From positions 162,874,849 through 162,938,848 of the forward strand of contig NC_081413.1 in NCBI RefSeq assembly GCF_030272615.1: a stretch of DNA of 64,000 nucleotides. Direction: 5' to 3'. The position numbers and the translations under genes were made by a program. This document shows positions 23,444 to 35,797 of this stretch, in pieces; position 1 is the stretch's first letter, and each line of letters begins with the position of its first letter. The DNA is from Cryptomeria japonica. Taxonomy: Eukaryota; Streptophyta; Pinopsida; Cupressales; Cupressaceae. A model generated the notes under the pieces. That model did no database searches and had not been told where the DNA came from. It worked only from the letters and a program-made list of their open reading frames with translations.

Positions 23444-24598
23444 TCAATTTGATGAAGAACACCCTGCTAGTGGAGCATTTCTCTGTCCTGCCAATGGAGC
23501 ATCACATTGTCCTATCGGTGAGGCATTTGTTGGTTCTACCGGTGGAGTATTCCCAATATTTAGATCAACTTTTCTAATCCATTGTTTTGAAAATTCTTGC
23601 TTAACCTCTTCAACCTTTTCTTTACCTTTCAAACTAGTACTTTTGTTCTCTATCAGTGTCCCTTTACTTCTACAAAATTTAGCAATATGACCAATCTTGT
23701 TACATGCATAACAAGTTACATTATTTTTCTGAATAGCTTTCCCATAACCTATGCCGGTTTGTGTTCTGCATTGATTTGATAAATGTCCAAATCTTCCACA
23801 AACATAACATCTTACATTCATTCTACAATTTTCAGAGTTATGACCAATTTTGTTGCATTTGGAGCATTGACCAGTGGGAGGATTGATATTCTGATAATTC
23901 CTAGATCTACATTCATTTTCCCTATGACCATATTTATTGTAGTTAAAGCATTTTCCATTGAATTTGTAAGTATTAGAAGGTCTTACCGGTTTGCTGTGAT
24001 CCTGGGTATTTGTAGTACCGAAGCTTTCTCCAACTTCAAATCCAATTCCAAAAGTGTCACCTTTGGGTTTTTGATTCTTCAATAAGGTACCAAGTTCTTC
24101 TGAGCTTTTCTTGAATTTTTCTTTGTGTTGAATTGCAGTTTCCAATTCCCTTTCCAAGATTTCTTTTTGTCTCATTAGTTCATTCGAGTCATTTTGAGTA
24201 TGCATCAGATCTATTTTGAACATGTCATTCTCATAGCTAAGTCTTGTGTTCTCATTTGCTGCATCACTTAGTCTCCTGGTCAATTCTTCTTCATTCTTCT
24301 TCCTGTCCTCAATCTCTTTGCAAAATCTCATAGTCATATCCTGCATTTCATTTTTTGTTGTCATGATCTCTTGTTTCAATTTGCTTATCATATCATTTAG
24401 TGATTCCTTTTCATCATTTTCATTTTGTAATTTTTCACAAAGTTCTCTTCTCTTATTTCTTGTAACAGTAAGATTTTCTAGAAGTGCCTAAATAATGTCT
24501 TGAGCTGCTTTTAAATCATCTTCTAATTTGATATTTTTCAACTTCTCTGCATCATAGTCAGTAAGAGCTCCTTCAAGTTGCTTCATCAGATTTTCCAT
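23444..24598 (-). pseudogene. gag: B1 gag (385 codons, single premature stop)
   Basis: On the minus strand the frame runs from the ATG at 24598 (MENLMKQLEGALTDYDAEK) to TGA at 23446-23444. Only one internal stop is present, TAG at 24490-24488. A coiled coil covers about residues 1-180. Four zinc knuckles follow near residues 215-310: CFNYNKYGHRENEC (second Cys changed to Tyr), CSKCNKIGHNSENC, CYVCGRFGHLSNQC and CYACNKIGHIAKFC. This is the most complete Gag in the window. Four knuckles and a long coiled coil fit a Sirevirus-type Gag. Confidence 0.87.
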
Positions 24599-24655
24599 CT
24601 TTACCAGTGTCAAGATCTTCCTCAAGCTATTAGGCTTCTGAAAATAGATGACCAG

Positions 24656-24668
24656 GCTCTGATACCAA
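24656..24668 (-). other. B1 primer-binding site
   Basis: On the minus strand TTGGTATCAGAGC follows the 5' LTR end (CTAACA) after one base. It is intact and of the initiator Met-tRNA type. Confidence 0.92.
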
Positions 24669-24669
24669 T

Positions 24670-25554
24670 TGTTAGGGTTCCCACAGATACTAAGAGGGGG
24701 GAGTGAATCAGTATCTGACTGGTAATGAAATTTTCTTAAAATAGAACATGCAGAACATAAAGTAACCGTATACCGGTACGCAAGAATTAATGTAATTAAC
24801 AGAATCAAAAACATCCACATGAAAAGAACACCATAACACAAGATGTTTAACAAGGAAACCCAGTGTGGGAAAAACCTCGGTGGGATTTGTGACCCACAAT
24901 ATTCACTTACTGGCCAATAAGAGAATATTACTTACAATAGGAGTCTACACCTACAGGAAGGCCAACTGCCTAGAGCACACTACTCAATAAGAAGTCACAC
25001 TGACTTACAATGAGGATTATGCAAATCCAATGATCTGTACTGCTTTACAATAGCATCTTCAATGCCAGATTCAGTACCAGTTCTTGCACTATTCTTTACA
25101 TATACCCTTGACCTACAATTTGCACATTAGGTCTACCTTATAATTTTCTTTATGCTTCCTATCCATATCCTACAAATGACTACAATGATCTCTTTTATAT
25201 ACAAGAGTCATTTTACAATTTGCCAAGCCGGCTTACAATAATAAACAAAATATTACATATCAAAAATCTTGTTGGCCTCTGTGCCGGTATACATCTTTTC
25301 TTCTGTGCCAGTGTCGATGTAGAGTGATCTTGCTAATGCTAGTATAATGTCTTGCCGGTGTCATAGGATTGCAAGGTTGCCTGTGTAATGCTTTGTTGGT
25401 ATAATGTCTTGCCGGTGCCATAGGATTGCAAGGTTGCCTGTGTAATTCTTTGCTAGTATAATGTCTTGCTGGTGCCATAGGATTGCAAGGTTGTCATCAA
25501 TGACAAAACCTTCAATCACACACAATGTCTCATTGGAGTGTCCATATGCCAACA
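24670..25554 (-). repeat. B1 5' LTR
   Basis: On the minus strand the LTR runs from TGTTGGCATATGG at 25554 to CCCTAACA at 24670, 885 bp, and pairs with 16149-17032. Like its partner it contains three CTTGCAATCCTATGGCACC-like blocks near its start and a copia-type U5 segment. Confidence 0.93.
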
Positions 25555-25559
25555 TAAGA

Positions 25560-27519
25560 TTCAATTAAGTTAAATTTATAATGTATGTACCTGTGTCTCC
25601 TGATGAACAATGTCGATGGCAATGTGCAAATCCTCAAACATCACCCCCTACGCCTACAGTATAAATTACACATGAACTTGAACATGTAAATTATTTAAAC
25701 ATTAATTATTAAGTTATATATATATATAATTTATTTGAACGATCAAATCTAATCTACTTGAACATGTACGTGTACACGTGGTTGTAGATAAACACGCCTC
25801 AAGGTCTTTAACACCTCCATCGTGCACATGCTAGACTCTAGAATGTTTGCAGGATGAATGGATCATCTTGTGCAATGCTCGCTCATCCTAGACAATGCAC
25901 ACATTTTGTTTGATATATATATAATTTAAATCACTTGAAATTATTTAATGAACACCTAGATATCCATTTAAATAGAACTTAAAAACCAAAAAATAATCAT
26001 TTAAACTTTATATATACCTATGTCTCCTGATGAACAACTGGGTTAGTGGCAGCATCTAAATCTCCATACATCAACCCTAACATAATACCCTATATATTTC
26101 AAAAAATATAATCCAATATATATATAATTAATTTAATCTATGCAGTTCATGTTTACAATCAAGTAGCTATATAAAATTTCTAAATTAAGATTAGTAAATT
26201 ATATATTATATAATGCATACCTCTCCTGCAGCATGTAAGGCTCGTCTGATCCTGTTGATGTCATAATCATGCAAGGATCCCACTCCAACATGATCCCCCT
26301 CACTATTTGGATCCATAAGCATGGTAGTGAGTGGCTTGATCAACTGATGTATAAACAGGAGGAGGAGGTGTATCTTGACCAATTGTTGTATGTTGGGGTT
26401 GGGTAGTAGGATGTGTAGCAATAGTAGGTTGAGAATCTGTATGCTCACAACCACGGCTAGATGCACCCAGTCTACCAAGTGTACGCCTAACAAATGATGG
26501 GGCATCCTCTAGTGGGATCCCATGCTCCATAGAAATGACCTGATATGTATCAAAGAGATCACTTGATAAGCATGCGGTCATCTGAAAGGATCTATGTCAT
26601 GCATGAGTCCAACATCCATTGGTGATGGTATGTTTAATCAAAGATATGGATCATCACTCACTGATGCATCATGAATGCTAGTATGAGAGAACAAAAAATA
26701 TCTACCAACCCAATCTGATGTCATCTCATCCACCCGTGTGGCTATAATAGCAATACTAGAAAATATGGATTGTCGAGTGTCATCTGGTACACTATCTGTA
26801 ACATGTGCTAGGTCCGCACTCTTGGGAAGAACCACAAGGTTTGGACCAATCAATGCTCATTTATTAATAGGCAGGGGTGCACCTGATCATCTAAACTTAC
26901 CTAAAAATCCACCCTTCCCTTGCCCAGCATGTTTGAGAAAATTAGTGTAATCAACATCATCCAACAAATGAAACTTTGCAAACAATTGTTTGTAGAAATA
27001 AAGGGGTAACTCATCCTTTTGGGGCCACCTATGATGAGTGTCTAACCATCTAGGATAGATAAATGGTGCTACTTGTGCATCCATGCACATGGTAGGCATA
27101 TATCCTTTCACCCTACCAAAGGCCTAATAATGAGGAAACATGGTTTTCACATCAGCTGTGGAAACCCTATCATTCACTGTGTCCCATTTCACAGTACCAC
27201 GTACACTACATGAAAGGGATCTATATAATTCCTCTACATTGACCTTGTCATATGGATTATAATTGTCGATGAGGTCAATCATTTGAACTAGCTCATGTCT
27301 ATTAGTCTCACCCCTTTATTTATTTATTTGATCATGCATGTTTCCCAAAGTGATATTTAAATGATATAAGGAACGTTAGAGTGCCTCTACTATCTGATTG
27401 TAGAGTTGTTGCCTCTCCTATGGAGTTGTTGCAAACCTATGTGATGTCTGCTCACTCCCATGAGGATGAACACTAGGCTCAGAACTACTCATGCTATGTG
27501 ATCCAGGCTCGTCAGACAT
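25560..27519 (-). pseudogene. Degraded multi-exon gene of unknown family (older locus)
   Basis: On the minus strand an ATG at 27519 opens a readable frame (MSDEPGSHSMSSSEP) that continues, with stops and a few shifts, to a donor-like GAG/GTATGC near 26222. Recognisable stretches include MKGYMPTMCMDAQVA, LDTHHRWPQKDELPLYFYK and FLKHAGQGKGGFLGKFR. Then come small exons with good splice borders: 26018-26077 and 25591-25653 (both ending VVHQET or IVHQETQ before GT) and about 25795-25887. No known domain was recognised. It may be a degraded transposon gene or a host gene. B1 and B2 flank it by insertion. Confidence 0.5.
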
Positions 27520-27536
27520 GATGTGAATGTATAATG

Positions 27537-28304
27537 TGTTGGCATTCTACACTCTAGTGAGAAATGATGGTGTTGTCATTGATGGCAACTTACTAGAAAC
27601 CTTGTGGATATCTTCAGGCATCGGCACCGACAGACACTTCACTAACATCGACAACAATGTATATCAGCACTCCAGCTAACAAGAATAAAGTTTTGTTTAT
27701 TGTATTTAATTGTAAACATATTTTGTAAAGCCGACATGGCATATTATAATAAGACTCATATATGTATGAGATCTTGAAAATCATTTTTATATAGAACATA
27801 GGATGGATAAATGGTAGAAGTGATGAGCAAATATTTTGTATAAGGTTTATGGTTATTATATGAGCTTAAACCGGTATTGAACCTGGCATAGCAGATGATG
27901 AATTATAGTAGTACATTCTATTGGATTTTCATAATCCATTTTTTAAGTCAGTGAGACTTCCTTTTTGTGATTGAGCAGTGAGCTCTAGGCAGTTGGCCTT
28001 CCTGCATGTGCAGGCCCCTCTTGTAAGTAATATCTATTCATTGGCTAGTGAGTGAATATTGTGGGTCACAAATCCCACTGAGGTTTTTCCCACACCGGGT
28101 TTCCTCGTTAAACATCTTGTGTTAAGGTGTGTTTTCTATGTTGTCTTTACTGTTCTTATTTACTGCATTAATATTTGTTTATCGGTACACTATTTTGGAA
28201 TGCAAAATACTTAATAAGGTTAAAGAATTTTTTAACCGATTAGATACTAATTCACCCCCCCCCCCCCCCTCTCAGTATCTTTGGGACTATCATCAATCCT
28301 AACA
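27537..28304 (+). repeat. B2 5' LTR
   Basis: The LTR runs from TGTTGGCATTCTACACT to CAATCCTAACA. Near its end is a run of about 14 C (28255-28269), preceded by the conserved TTTTTCCCACACCGGGTTTCC block (about 28084-28104). Confidence 0.92.
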
Positions 28305-28318
28305 ACTAGTATCAGAGC
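28305..28318 (+). other. B2 primer-binding site, mutated
   Basis: ACTAGTATCAGAGC stands where B1 has ATTGGTATCAGAGC. Two early bases differ, and the rest of the Met-tRNA match is kept. Confidence 0.75.
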
Positions 28319-28375
28319 TTGGTCCTTTATTTTCAAAAGTCTAACAACTTGAGGAAGATTCTGATAGCAGTACAG

Positions 28376-29480
28376 ATGGAGAACTTAAGAAAGCAATTAG
28401 AAGGATCTCTTGTGGACTATGATGTAGAGAAGTTGAAAAATATCAAACTTGAAGATGATATAAGGACTGCATGGGAATTCATTCAAGGACTTTAGGAGAA
28501 TCTCACTATTGCTAGAAATAAGAGAAAAGAACTTCATGAGAAGATGCAGAGTAATGATGAGGAAAAGGAAACTCTAAATGAGCTTGTAAGCAAGATGAGG
28601 CAAGAAAACATGACTATGAGGAAGGAAATGCAAGACATGACTATGATATTTTGTAAAATTGAAGACATAAAGAAGAATGAAGATGACTTGACTAGAAGAC
28701 TCAATGATGCTGGAAATGAAAATCTAAGACTCAATCATGAAAATGATAGGTTGAAGACAGATTTAATTCACATGGAACATGATAAAATTGAACTTATGAG
28801 ACAAAAGGGATTTCTGGAAAATGAGTTGGCTACTGCAAATCAACATAAAGAGAAATTCAAGAAAATTTCAGAAGAACTTGATGATATGCTAAAAAGTTAG
28901 AAACCTAATGGAGATACTAATGGACTTGGATTTGAAGCTGGAGAAAGTTTCAGTACTACAAACAATCATGATCATAGTAAATTGGTAAGACAACCTAATG
29001 CTTACACATTTAATGGGAAATGCTTTAACTGTAACAAGTATGGTAATAGAGAAAATCGATGTAGATCTAAAAATAATCAAAACATTAACACACCCACCGA
29101 TCAATGTTCCAAATATAATAAAATTGGTCATATTTCAGAAAACTGCAGAATGAATGTAAGATGTTATGTTTGTGGAAGATTTGGGCACTTATCTAATCAA
29201 TGTAGAACACAAAGTGGCATAGGATATGGAAAGGCTATTCAAAAAAACAATGTGACTTGTTATTCTTGTAACAAGATTGGACATATTGCTTTGTAGAAGC
29301 AAGACTTCATCGGCAAACAATAAAGGACCTAGTTTGAAAGGAAAAGAGAAGGTTGATGAGGTAAAGCAAAAATCTTCAAGACAATGGATTAGAAAGATAG
29401 ATCATAATGTTGATGAGACTATTCCTTAACTGGTAGAACAGAGTGTTACTCCACCGGCAGGAGACTCTTCATCCAACTGA
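28376..29480 (+). pseudogene. gag: B2 gag
   Basis: The frame runs from the ATG at 28376 (MENLRKQLEGSLVDYDVEK) with TAG at 28493 and 28898. Near 29287 a 4-bp deletion against B1 shifts the frame inside the fourth zinc knuckle (CNKIGHIA then stop). The matching natural stop is TGA at 29478-29480. Coiled coil and knuckles are otherwise recognisable: CFNCNKYGNRENRC (His changed to Asn), CSKYNKIGHISENC (Cys changed to Tyr) and CYVCGRFGHLSNQC (intact). Confidence 0.83.
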
Positions 29481-31789
29481 GAACTAAACCTTTGGGGGTA
29501 TTGCAGGAAGTTGAAAATCATGCAAGTTTACCCTTGGTTGATGGTGAGAAGATGGACTTCTTCTCTACCAGCAGATGTGTTAAGTTTCACTTAAGTGGCA
29601 ACCATTTAATGCAATGTTTGGAGAAAAAGACAATATAAATGAGTGATTTTCCCTCTTTTTCAGTTCACCGAGTATTCAAACTTTTTGAGAGCATGAAATC
29701 CGAGCGAAGGCATCCAAAGTAAAGAAGTGAAGCAAGTTCTTTCAAGCACTCAAACCATTATCAGGCAGATTAAGGTATTTATCAATGGCTTCCTCCTCTA
29801 CTCCAGAATTTATTGCAAACCCTACTGTTGTAGAAGTTGTGAAATGTCCTAGGCCCATTTTTAAGATAATTCTCGAGATAGGGAAACAGGATTATTCCCT
29901 AGGTGCTTTTTCCAAAATTCCAAAAGGTGTTGCATATGCTGAAGACCCTAGAATCTATATTCATTGCCATATTGAGGAATTAGGTTCTGAGGAAATATTG
30001 AAAATGTTTAAAACTGTTATCTGTGATGAAAATGGAAATGTAAAACCCGAATGCAAGATAATTGAAACTTTAGGTTTTGTGGAAATCTTGGGCATCCCTG
30101 ATTTTCCTAAGGAGGTAGTAAGGATTGTCCTTAGCAGAGTTCATGGAGAATTATTTTGGCTAGATTCTATTTTTAAAATCACTAGAGAAGTAGTTAGGGC
30201 AATGACTAGTTTACCCTCCACTGGTAGCAGGCCAGATAAGACTAAGAAGGTTCCTAATAACACAATGATGAGATTAACATGAGCAACATATGACAGCTGA
30301 TCCCTAAGAGTAAATGATGTTAAAGATGAGAATGTCATATTTATAAGCATGATCCTAGGTTATAAAACCACACATGCAAACCGACTCAACTCTATTTCCA
30401 GTCTTTGTATTAAAAGTGCATATGATATGGTCAATAATGATGAAAAAATAGATGTATGAGACTGGTTAAAGGATGAATTAATAGATAATCTGAAAAAGAT
30501 AAAAGGTGATAAGAAATGTACTTTTCGTTTTGGCAATCTCCTGGTATGTCTGATGTTGTATCTCACAAAAGAGGTTCCAGGTATTGGTAAGAAAGACTTT
30601 GGTTATGATATACCGGTAGGCAAACAATTGTTAGAAATATTCACCGGTATGGGCAATGATAAGGATAACAACATAATAAAGTACTTCAAAACATTCAAAG
30701 AAAAAATGAAAACAAGAGAGAGATTACCACAAAGTATTGTAGACAAGTATGAAAAGGAAATATATTTTGTAATTAAAAATGATGAAATCTAGATGGAGGT
30801 ATTTCTTCCTAGAATTGTATGGGTAACAGAAATGGGGTATGAGGCAAATGTAAATATCATTGAAACTTATGCTAAAGCCCTATTAGAAGCCCCTAGAGAA
30901 CCAGAGGAAAAAGTGTTTGGTAGTGCAGAAATAATAGAGAAGTGGTGTACAAACATTGAAATAGAGGAAGAGAAGAGAAAAGTATATAAAGAGTGCATCT
31001 AAGCAAGTTAAGGAAATAAAAGAAAACATCATTAACATAACTGGAATAAGGGAAAGTGACTTAGAAGGATTACAACCAAAGGCACATCTCTCATTGGTTG
31101 GTACATCCTCTAGCAATGAAATTCTTGCTGAGTTTAAAAGAGTTGATAGGAAGAGAAAACCCTCACCGGTACCCTCTCCTCCTCCCAAGAAAACAAGAAC
31201 AACAAGGTAGAAACAATAGGCAGTGAGACCACAGGCAAAGAAGTTGACACCAAAGAAGAAAAAGAAACAATGGGTTATACCACCATTGGATAACTTACTG
31301 AGTGAAATAACTAATGACGGTAACTTAGCTAATGTTGGCAAACTATACAATACATTCACTAATGAAGAAAAGGAAAGTATTGAGAATAGCATAATACTAC
31401 ATCTTGGTATATACAAGAAAGTATTAATAGAAGTTGTAGATGATTTGCCAATTGAATTGTAAAGGAGGTTAGATGCAAAAAGAATTACAGTTATGGAGCT
31501 TGACAAGATACTAAAGATTGAAAAACTTCTAGCAGTACATCCGCTCAACTTTGTAGAAGAAATTGATGAATTAATTAGTGAAGCTAATAGATCATTTTTT
31601 GCAAGTGGACACCGGCATGTGAGCCTGATGGATGGTAGAGTCAATGAAATTGCAGAAGAAACAACATACAAATGGGATATCTTCTTTGTAGAGAAAGAAA
31701 AATAGGAAGAGTTTGTTGAGCACTATTTTTGAAAATAAAAATAAAAAAAATAATATATGTTTCCATAAGCATGAAGGCTAATGGATATT

Positions 31790-32350
31790 TCGGCCAGTAA
31801 ACTGTATCGAGCACTGCAGGAGAAGTTTCATCGAAAGAGCGTTTTCATCGACACAGGGCATATAAAGCATTAAGCAAAGGTATTTCGGCAAAAAGTTACC
31901 TTCGATGAACGCAAGAAACCGCTCATCGATACTCCAAGTTTCATCGAAAAGGTAAAAGCAAAAAGCGAAAAAGGCAAAAGGTGATTTCGAAGGAATGTCG
32001 TTACCGAAGAAACTCAAGAGACATTCATCGAAATGCAAGTTTCATCGATGAACGTGGTGTCGAACAAAAGAAAAGCTATTTCATCGATAAAAAAAAGGAT
32101 ATCGATGAAAAGGGGATATCGATGAACACTCATAAGCCTTCACCGAAGAAAGAAACTCATCGAAAGTATGGCATCGATGAAACTCACGAGCAACTTGTCG
32201 AAAAAGGGGTCTATCGATGAAAAGGTGATTTCGATGAGTCTTAAAAGTGGCTTCTCGACATGAGCCATTCACCAAAACAGTTGTATCGAAGAAAATGAGC
32301 TTTTGATGGAAAGTTTGAACACTCGACCGAAGACAAGGGTTTCATCGATA
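31790..32350 (+). promoter_or_regulatory. TCGA/ATCGAT-rich repeat block upstream of the C ORF
   Basis: About 22 TCGA sites occur in 560 bp where about two are expected by chance. They lie in degenerate units such as TTTCATCGA and ATCGATGAAA in both orientations. The block ends about 300 bp before the ORF ATG. The position suggests a promoter or leader with repeated binding sites; no function is proven. The CpG density is unusual in this CpG-poor sequence. Confidence 0.6.
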
Positions 32351-32647
32351 ACTTGAAACACGCGCACTTTGAGCGAACTGTACTTCCCGCGAAAGAATTA
32401 AAGGCCCAACTGAAAAGTGTCACATCTGCAATTAAGTTTAAACACTTGAGTAGTCGTTATGGATGCAGAACATTAACTGTGCACAAGTTGCCCATACAAT
32501 CACAGTTGAACTGAGTGAATTCTCGCAAGAATCAAATCGATGCTGAGAGATTGGAAGCTGTGAAGAACTTGCAGAGACTTGCAAACGATAACCAGAAGGG
32601 TTGAGCAGTCTACCAAGTAAGTGTTGTCTCTCTTATTTACTGTAACT

Positions 32648-35600
32648 ATGGAACCTTCGTCTTCTTCTTCTAAGAGGAGTAGGAAAGGAAAAGAGTTAAA
32701 CCTTGAAGAGAAGCCCAAGAGACAGAAGAAAGAAGGGAGAGCTTTGACTCAGGACTTATTAGACCAGTGTCCATCGTCTAGTGTAAGGTCCAAAAAGATT
32801 AAAAGTGAAGAAGAAGGATTAGAGGACAGATTTGAAAATCTAGGAGACATTTGGACTGAGATAAGAGGGCATGAGTTATTTTTGTTTGGTTACAAAAGAA
32901 GGGATGCACCTGAACCCATTAGTAATCTATGGAAGAGGAACTTAGGCAAATTAGTAGTTCCAAATGTGTTTGTAGACGTAGAATTAATGAAAGCTCTGGT
33001 AGATTGCTACAACCCGAGAACTAAAACCATATGTGATTACAGAGGGAATACATTAGTAGTAATCAACAAGCAGACTATTGATATGGTTTTTGATCTAGAC
33101 TGGGAAGTCGAGGAGAGCATCGATATGAAGAAACTTTCATAGGAATTCTTTAGTTTGGAAAATATCTACAGGACTTGGAGGCTACCTATCCACAGGCCAA
33201 AAGTGGGTGGGTCATTTGTTCAGTTTGGCAAAGATGACAAGGTGCCATTTGATGTCAACCACTTCCATCCATATTTCAAATATACGTATTATGTTGTAGC
33301 CCAAGTACTAGGCCTAGAGGCTCATCCACTCATGGATATTGGGGTTATGGTTCTGTGTGCTGATATTCAATCAAAAGACCCTAGGTCATTTGATTTTGCT
33401 ACTTATGTTGCGGATGCCTTGAATCATGGGCTGGAAAAATTGAAAGGAGACCTTGTGAATGTTCACTTTTCATTATACTCCATGCTAATGCATATTCTTC
33501 TCTATTGTGGACAAGAAATTAACTTCTGGCCAGATGAGTTCAGCATTAGGTCTTATGATAAGAATGGTCTGAAGAAGCCGGTTCAGTTGTGGGTATCAGC
33601 ATGGGACCAGAGGTTTATAAACAACCAATATTGGAATTTTCAAGAATACTTTGTGAAACCTCTCAGTGCAGCTTTTGGACAACACAGGGATTATACTTTG
33701 TCCCCTGAAATCAAGAGGTTCCTCAGGCCAAAGGATTTCTCTCCAGAGTCACAGATTGAACATAATTGGGGTGATTGGTATTGCCATGATAATCACATAG
33801 AGATAAGGGTATTTGGATATGAAGGGCAACCCCACATGCTTCCAATTACGGTGCCAAACAGAGTGGCTAGCTTGGAGATTATAAGGCAATTGTCTATTGC
33901 CAGTGCAAAACATTTAACTGATTTTGGTAAACAATCTATTGTTCCAGGTTTATTAATTTTCTCTGATTTCATTGTCAAAAGTTCAAAGAGTTATCATTTA
34001 TTACAGAATAAATTAAATTACTATGGCATGACTCTGGGTGAGCCTAAGGAGAATTTTGATCCCAAAGGATATATAAGAGCTGCCAGAGCCTCACAGAAAC
34101 TCAAAGCTGGGATACATATGGCCAAAATGCCAGACGACCTAATTAAGAACCTTGAGCGAGAGGAGGCCAAAGCTTTAAAAGGAAAGAGTGAGTTAGTCTG
34201 GGAGGCCTACAAATGGAAAAGGGCAAGGGGAATGATAGATGGAGACCTAATTGGAAATCTCCAAGATCCTCTGGAAGTAGCTAAAAGGCTGCTTCAACAT
34301 GAAGCTGAAATTATGCACAGAGTTCCTTCACAATTCCTTCACTTCATTAATACTGAGAAGGACAGTCAGCCCCTAGCTCACATGTCACCGAAATCAACCG
34401 CCAGTAGTATCCCACCTGATTCTCCTAGAGAGGATTATCCTCCTGGTTTCGAAACAGAAATGAACATGGACATAGGAGAAATCAACATCAAGGATGTTGT
34501 TGACATAAGAATGACTGAGCATGAGGACTTCGTTGCTGATGATGGATTCGCCTCCTCTAGGGAATTCCTTTCATTTTTATATCAATACAAAGGGGCTCAT
34601 GTCAAATGAAGCATGGCTGGAAAACCAGAGGAGGAACAGATGAAGAGATTACAGGATGAAATTGATGTCCTCATGAAAGACATGACTCCTGAAAAGGGGA
34701 GGAAATTATTAAAAGAGGCCGGTGTGATCATCTTCTCTGGTTGGGATATCAACTCAGCACTCTTATTTGATGGCTTTTTGAAAAAACAAGATTTGAATCA
34801 ATAGGTGTTGCCCCAGGAGGTAGATAAACTGTTCCTAGGCTCTGGATATGATCCAGACAAAAAAGCTCTCCTACAGTGGGCACTATATCCAAAGGGGAAG
34901 AGGCCAATCATTGTGGATATAGAAGAAACCTTTGGACATCTCATGGTTCATCAGGTTGGAAAGACTGATCCTAGGGTCACTGCAAAGCTCAACCTGGATG
35001 TTGCAAGATTGAACTTGGACCAGATAGAGTTTTTGGTCAGAGAGAACGTTACATACAAGGGATTATATGAAAAATCCAAGGAGGAAAATTAGAAGCTGCA
35101 AGCAAAGGTATTGCAATTAGAGACGGGGACTCCTATCAGCGAATACACCTCATACCCCGTAGGACGCAGCTTGGATGACGTCTCTGATGCTCTGTACTGG
35201 AAATATCAGGCAGAAAAAGCCAATAAACGCACAGACAATGTCCAACAAAAGATGGACAAATTGGTCAACGACATTGTAGGACATCGTTTTAACACCATGC
35301 TCTTACAGGTCGAACCGTATTGGACAGTTTACAATGGAACGATAAAAGCGCTAACAGAGCATGAACGGTTAAGAGCACGATTGCAGGGAGTGCTAAGCAA
35401 TGTCGGTACCATGACACTAGAAGAAAAGACTGAGGGCAATGCGTATATGGACAATCATGTCAAACTCGAAGATATGCTGAGAAGAGATTTAAAAGAATTA
35501 GATGATGAAAAACCCGTTGGAATGCCCTCCGTCTACAAGGAAGGAGAGGTAATAACCTTGGAGGATTTGCGAAAAGAACTTATCAGCGTCAAGGATTGGG

Positions 35601-35797
35601 CCTTGTCAGAAATTGATCGGAGTAAGGATATGGCCCCTACCGTCAACCAGATAATATTCAAGTATCTGACGCTGGGGGATGAATTGAAAAAGCAAACGCC
35701 TCGAATCAAAACATTTAAAGACGATGATTACATTCATCATTTGGGGCTTTTGAATCTCTTTTTACTTAAGTTTAGAAATGTTCAAGTTAATGATTAA
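32648..35797 (+). pseudogene. C ORF: 1,050-codon protein of unknown function, four in-frame stops
   Basis: One frame runs from the ATG at 32648 (MEPSSSSSKRSRKGKE) to a TAA at 35795-35797. Its stops are TAG 33140, TGA 34607, TAG 34802 and TAG 35090; no frameshift occurs. It starts with a Ser-rich and basic nuclear-signal-like segment (KRSRKGKE, KPKRQKK). A folded domain of about 450 residues follows (FLFGYKRRDAPEP, VDCYNPRTK, IYRTWRLPIHRP, FHPYFKYTYYVVAQVLG). The C-terminus is helical and charged. Layout and size recall A/B ORF2, and the domain may be of the putative-plant-transposon or plant-mobile-domain type. Neither link was tested. Alternative: a captured host gene. Confidence 0.7.

Larger units (their letters stand above)
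16149..25554 (-). mobile_element. B1: complete non-autonomous Sirevirus-like LTR retrotransposon with insertion X
   Basis: The element has LTRs 24670-25554 (5', 885 bp) and 16149-17032 (3', 884 bp), both TG...CA. It is flanked by a perfect 5-bp duplication TAAGA (16144-16148 and 25555-25559). On the minus strand it reads primer site, gag, ORF2 and three polypurine tracts. It totals 9,406 bp, of which about 2.7 kb is insertion X. There is no pol. The LTRs look about 95% identical by eye. It is the best-preserved B-family copy here, with one stop in gag. Confidence 0.93.
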
